Shown here: positions 63,027-64,000 of the stretch, one piece after another
How positions within the stretch are numbered: the stretch's first letter is position 1
Layout: each line of letters begins with the position of its first letter
Assembly (NCBI RefSeq): GCF_026107375.2
Contig: NZ_JAPCIA010000001.1
Location: forward strand, 806,001 to 870,000
Source: Sphingomonas sp. BT-65
GTDB taxonomy: Bacteria; Pseudomonadota; Alphaproteobacteria; Sphingomonadales; Sphingomonadaceae
Direction: 5' to 3'
DNA length: 64,000 nt
Program-made: the position numbers and the translations under genes
Notes under the pieces: model-generated
The model's database searches: none
Seen by the model: the letters and a program-made list of their open reading frames with translations, nothing else
Told to the model about the DNA's origin: nothing

Positions 63027-64000
63027 ATGCCGCGCGCATTGATGAGCCTGGTCATGGGTGTCGCAGTGGCGGCACCGGGTGTGGCCCAGGCGTCGGACCC
63101 TGCCGCGCAGCGCGCGCGCATCGATGCGACGGTCGCCGCAGAATATCCGGCGCTAGAAGCGACGTACAAGGATTTGCATCGCAATCCGGAGCTGGCATTC
63201 GCGGAAACGCGCACCGCCGCGATCCTGGCGAAGCAGATGCGTGCGCTCGGCTTCGAAGTTACGGAAAAGGTCGGCAAGACTGGGGTCGTCGCGGTTCTGC
63301 GCAACGGCGCCGGACCGACTGTTATGGTGCGTACCGACATGGATGCGCTGCCGATGCAGGAGAAGACCGGCCTGTCCTACGCAAGTAAGGTTCAGACACA
63401 GATCGACGGTAAGCCGGTCTTCGTCGCCCACAGCTGCGGACATGACGTGCACATGGCGTGGTGGCTGGGCGCGGCGGAGGCCCTGGCTTCCATGAAGTCG
63501 GAGTGGCGCGGGACGCTGGTATTCGTGGCTCAGCCGGCAGAGGAAACAGGCAAGGGGGCCGCTGCCATGATCACGGACGGTCTGTTCACTCGCTTTCCCA
63601 GGCCGGATTACGGCTTCGCGGCGCATATTGGCAATCGAACCGCCGGCACGGTGCTGATCAAGGACGGACCGCATTCTTCGGCGGCCGATCTTTTCCGTGT
63701 GACGTTCATCGGCAAGGGAGGCCATGGCGCAAGACCGCACCTCGCGATCGACCCCATCGTAATGGGAGCGCATTTCGTCTCTGACATCCAGGCTGTCGTC
63801 AGCCGCGAGAAAGATCCCAACGTTGCTGGCGTTTTGACCGTCGGCAGCTTCATCTCCGGATCGGCCGGAAACATCATTCCGGACCAGGCCGTACTCGAAC
63901 TGACCACACGCACATTCTCAGCAGACGCTCGCAGGATCATGGCGACCGGCGTGCAACGCACCGCGAAAGCGGCAGCGGACATGGCCGGGGCCGGCGCGCC
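63027..64000 (+). CDS. exported M20-family amidohydrolase (3' end outside window)
   Basis: The frame starts at ATG 63027 (GAGGAG upstream) and is open to the window end, giving 324 residues. The signal peptide covers MSLVMGVAVAAPGVAQA. M20D features: LHRNPELAFAETRTAAILA, MVRTDMDALPMQEKTGL, the metal site HSCGHDVHM, QPAEETGKGAAAM and GKGGHGARPH. Such enzymes release amino acids from N-acyl or amide conjugates. It is probably periplasmic and co-transcribed with the receptor at 59640. Confidence 0.93.
   Translation, partial: MPRALMSLVMGVAVAAPGVAQASDPAAQRARIDATVAAEYPALEATYKDLHRNPELAFAETRTAAILAKQMRALGFEVTEKVGKTGVVAVLRNGAGPTVMVRTDMDALPMQEKTGLSYASKVQTQIDGKPVFVAHSCGHDVHMAWWLGAAEALASMKSEWRGTLVFVAQPAEETGKGAAAMITDGLFTRFPRPDYGFAAHIGNRTAGTVLIKDGPHSSAADLFRVTFIGKGGHGARPHLAIDPIVMGAHFVSDIQAVVSREKDPNVAGVLTVGSFISGSAGNIIPDQAVLELTTRTFSADARRIMATGVQRTAKAAADMAGAGA

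Overview
The window is GC-rich, gene-dense alphaproteobacterial DNA. TonB-dependent receptors, an ECF sigma factor paired with an NrsF (DUF1109) anti-sigma factor, bufferin-type metallophore genes and many LysR/oxidoreductase pairs together suggest a sphingomonad (Sphingomonas/Sphingobium/Rhizorhabdus type). No rRNA, tRNA, CRISPR array or intact mobile element was seen. Both ends cut a gene: an alpha/beta hydrolase at the left and an M20 amidohydrolase at the right.

Region 1 (1-15.5 kb) is redox and detoxification accessory DNA. A minus-strand run (RidA, pirin, GNAT, a catalytically odd SDR, an LLM flavin oxidoreductase, a MoaF-like/NTF2 fusion, an isochorismatase-family hydrolase) faces a divergent LysR gene. 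Then come a secreted retropepsin-like protein, a LOG-family protein, an HSL-type esterase, an exported methyltransferase, a hydroxyisobutyrate-dehydrogenase-like protein, and a quinone reductase/MDR pair facing a second LysR.

Region 2 (15.8-20.1 kb) is the most coherent regulatory system: a metal-buffering (bufferin) locus. The cluster bufA2-bufB-bufC (six-Cys precursor, DUF692/MNIO maturase, DUF2063/HvfC partner), sigma-nrsF, and bufA1(DUF2282)-doxX are each preceded by the same element, TGTAAC-N17-CGAA. The ECF factor therefore probably controls itself and both bufferin transcripts. A strong hairpin follows each precursor gene, and there is one maturase for two precursor classes.

Region 3 (20.2-38.6 kb) is a patchwork of LysR/oxidoreductase units: a second alpha/beta hydrolase, a truncated integrase beside a truncated CPBP-like gene, MDRs, a second pirin, an ADH/metallo-beta-lactamase-fold pair, two Gal80-like Gfo/Idh/MocA proteins, an AKR, an SDR, an XRE-cupin regulator, a frameshifted reductase and a LysR fragment. 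Three intergenic regions carry a related dispersed repeat of about 56 bp.

Region 4 (38.8-49.2 kb) looks like one uptake-and-degradation unit: a PhzF-like protein, a TonB-dependent receptor, a GPH-type transporter, an ornithine-cyclodeaminase-family protein and three consecutive exported S10 serine carboxypeptidases. It leads into Region 5 (49.5-57.9 kb), a Phe/Tyr degradation operon: Lrp-type regulator, phhA, aromatic aminotransferase, hpd, hmgA, fumarylacetoacetase, maleylacetoacetate isomerase, a Rieske protein, an SDR and phhB. Region 6 (58-64 kb) has decayed remnants, then a LysR gene diverging from a second TonB receptor, two tandem paralogous exported proteins of unknown function and an exported M20 amidohydrolase. 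An inference from the neighbourhood is that peptides or acyl-amino acids are imported and hydrolysed, and that the aromatic residues feed the homogentisate pathway.
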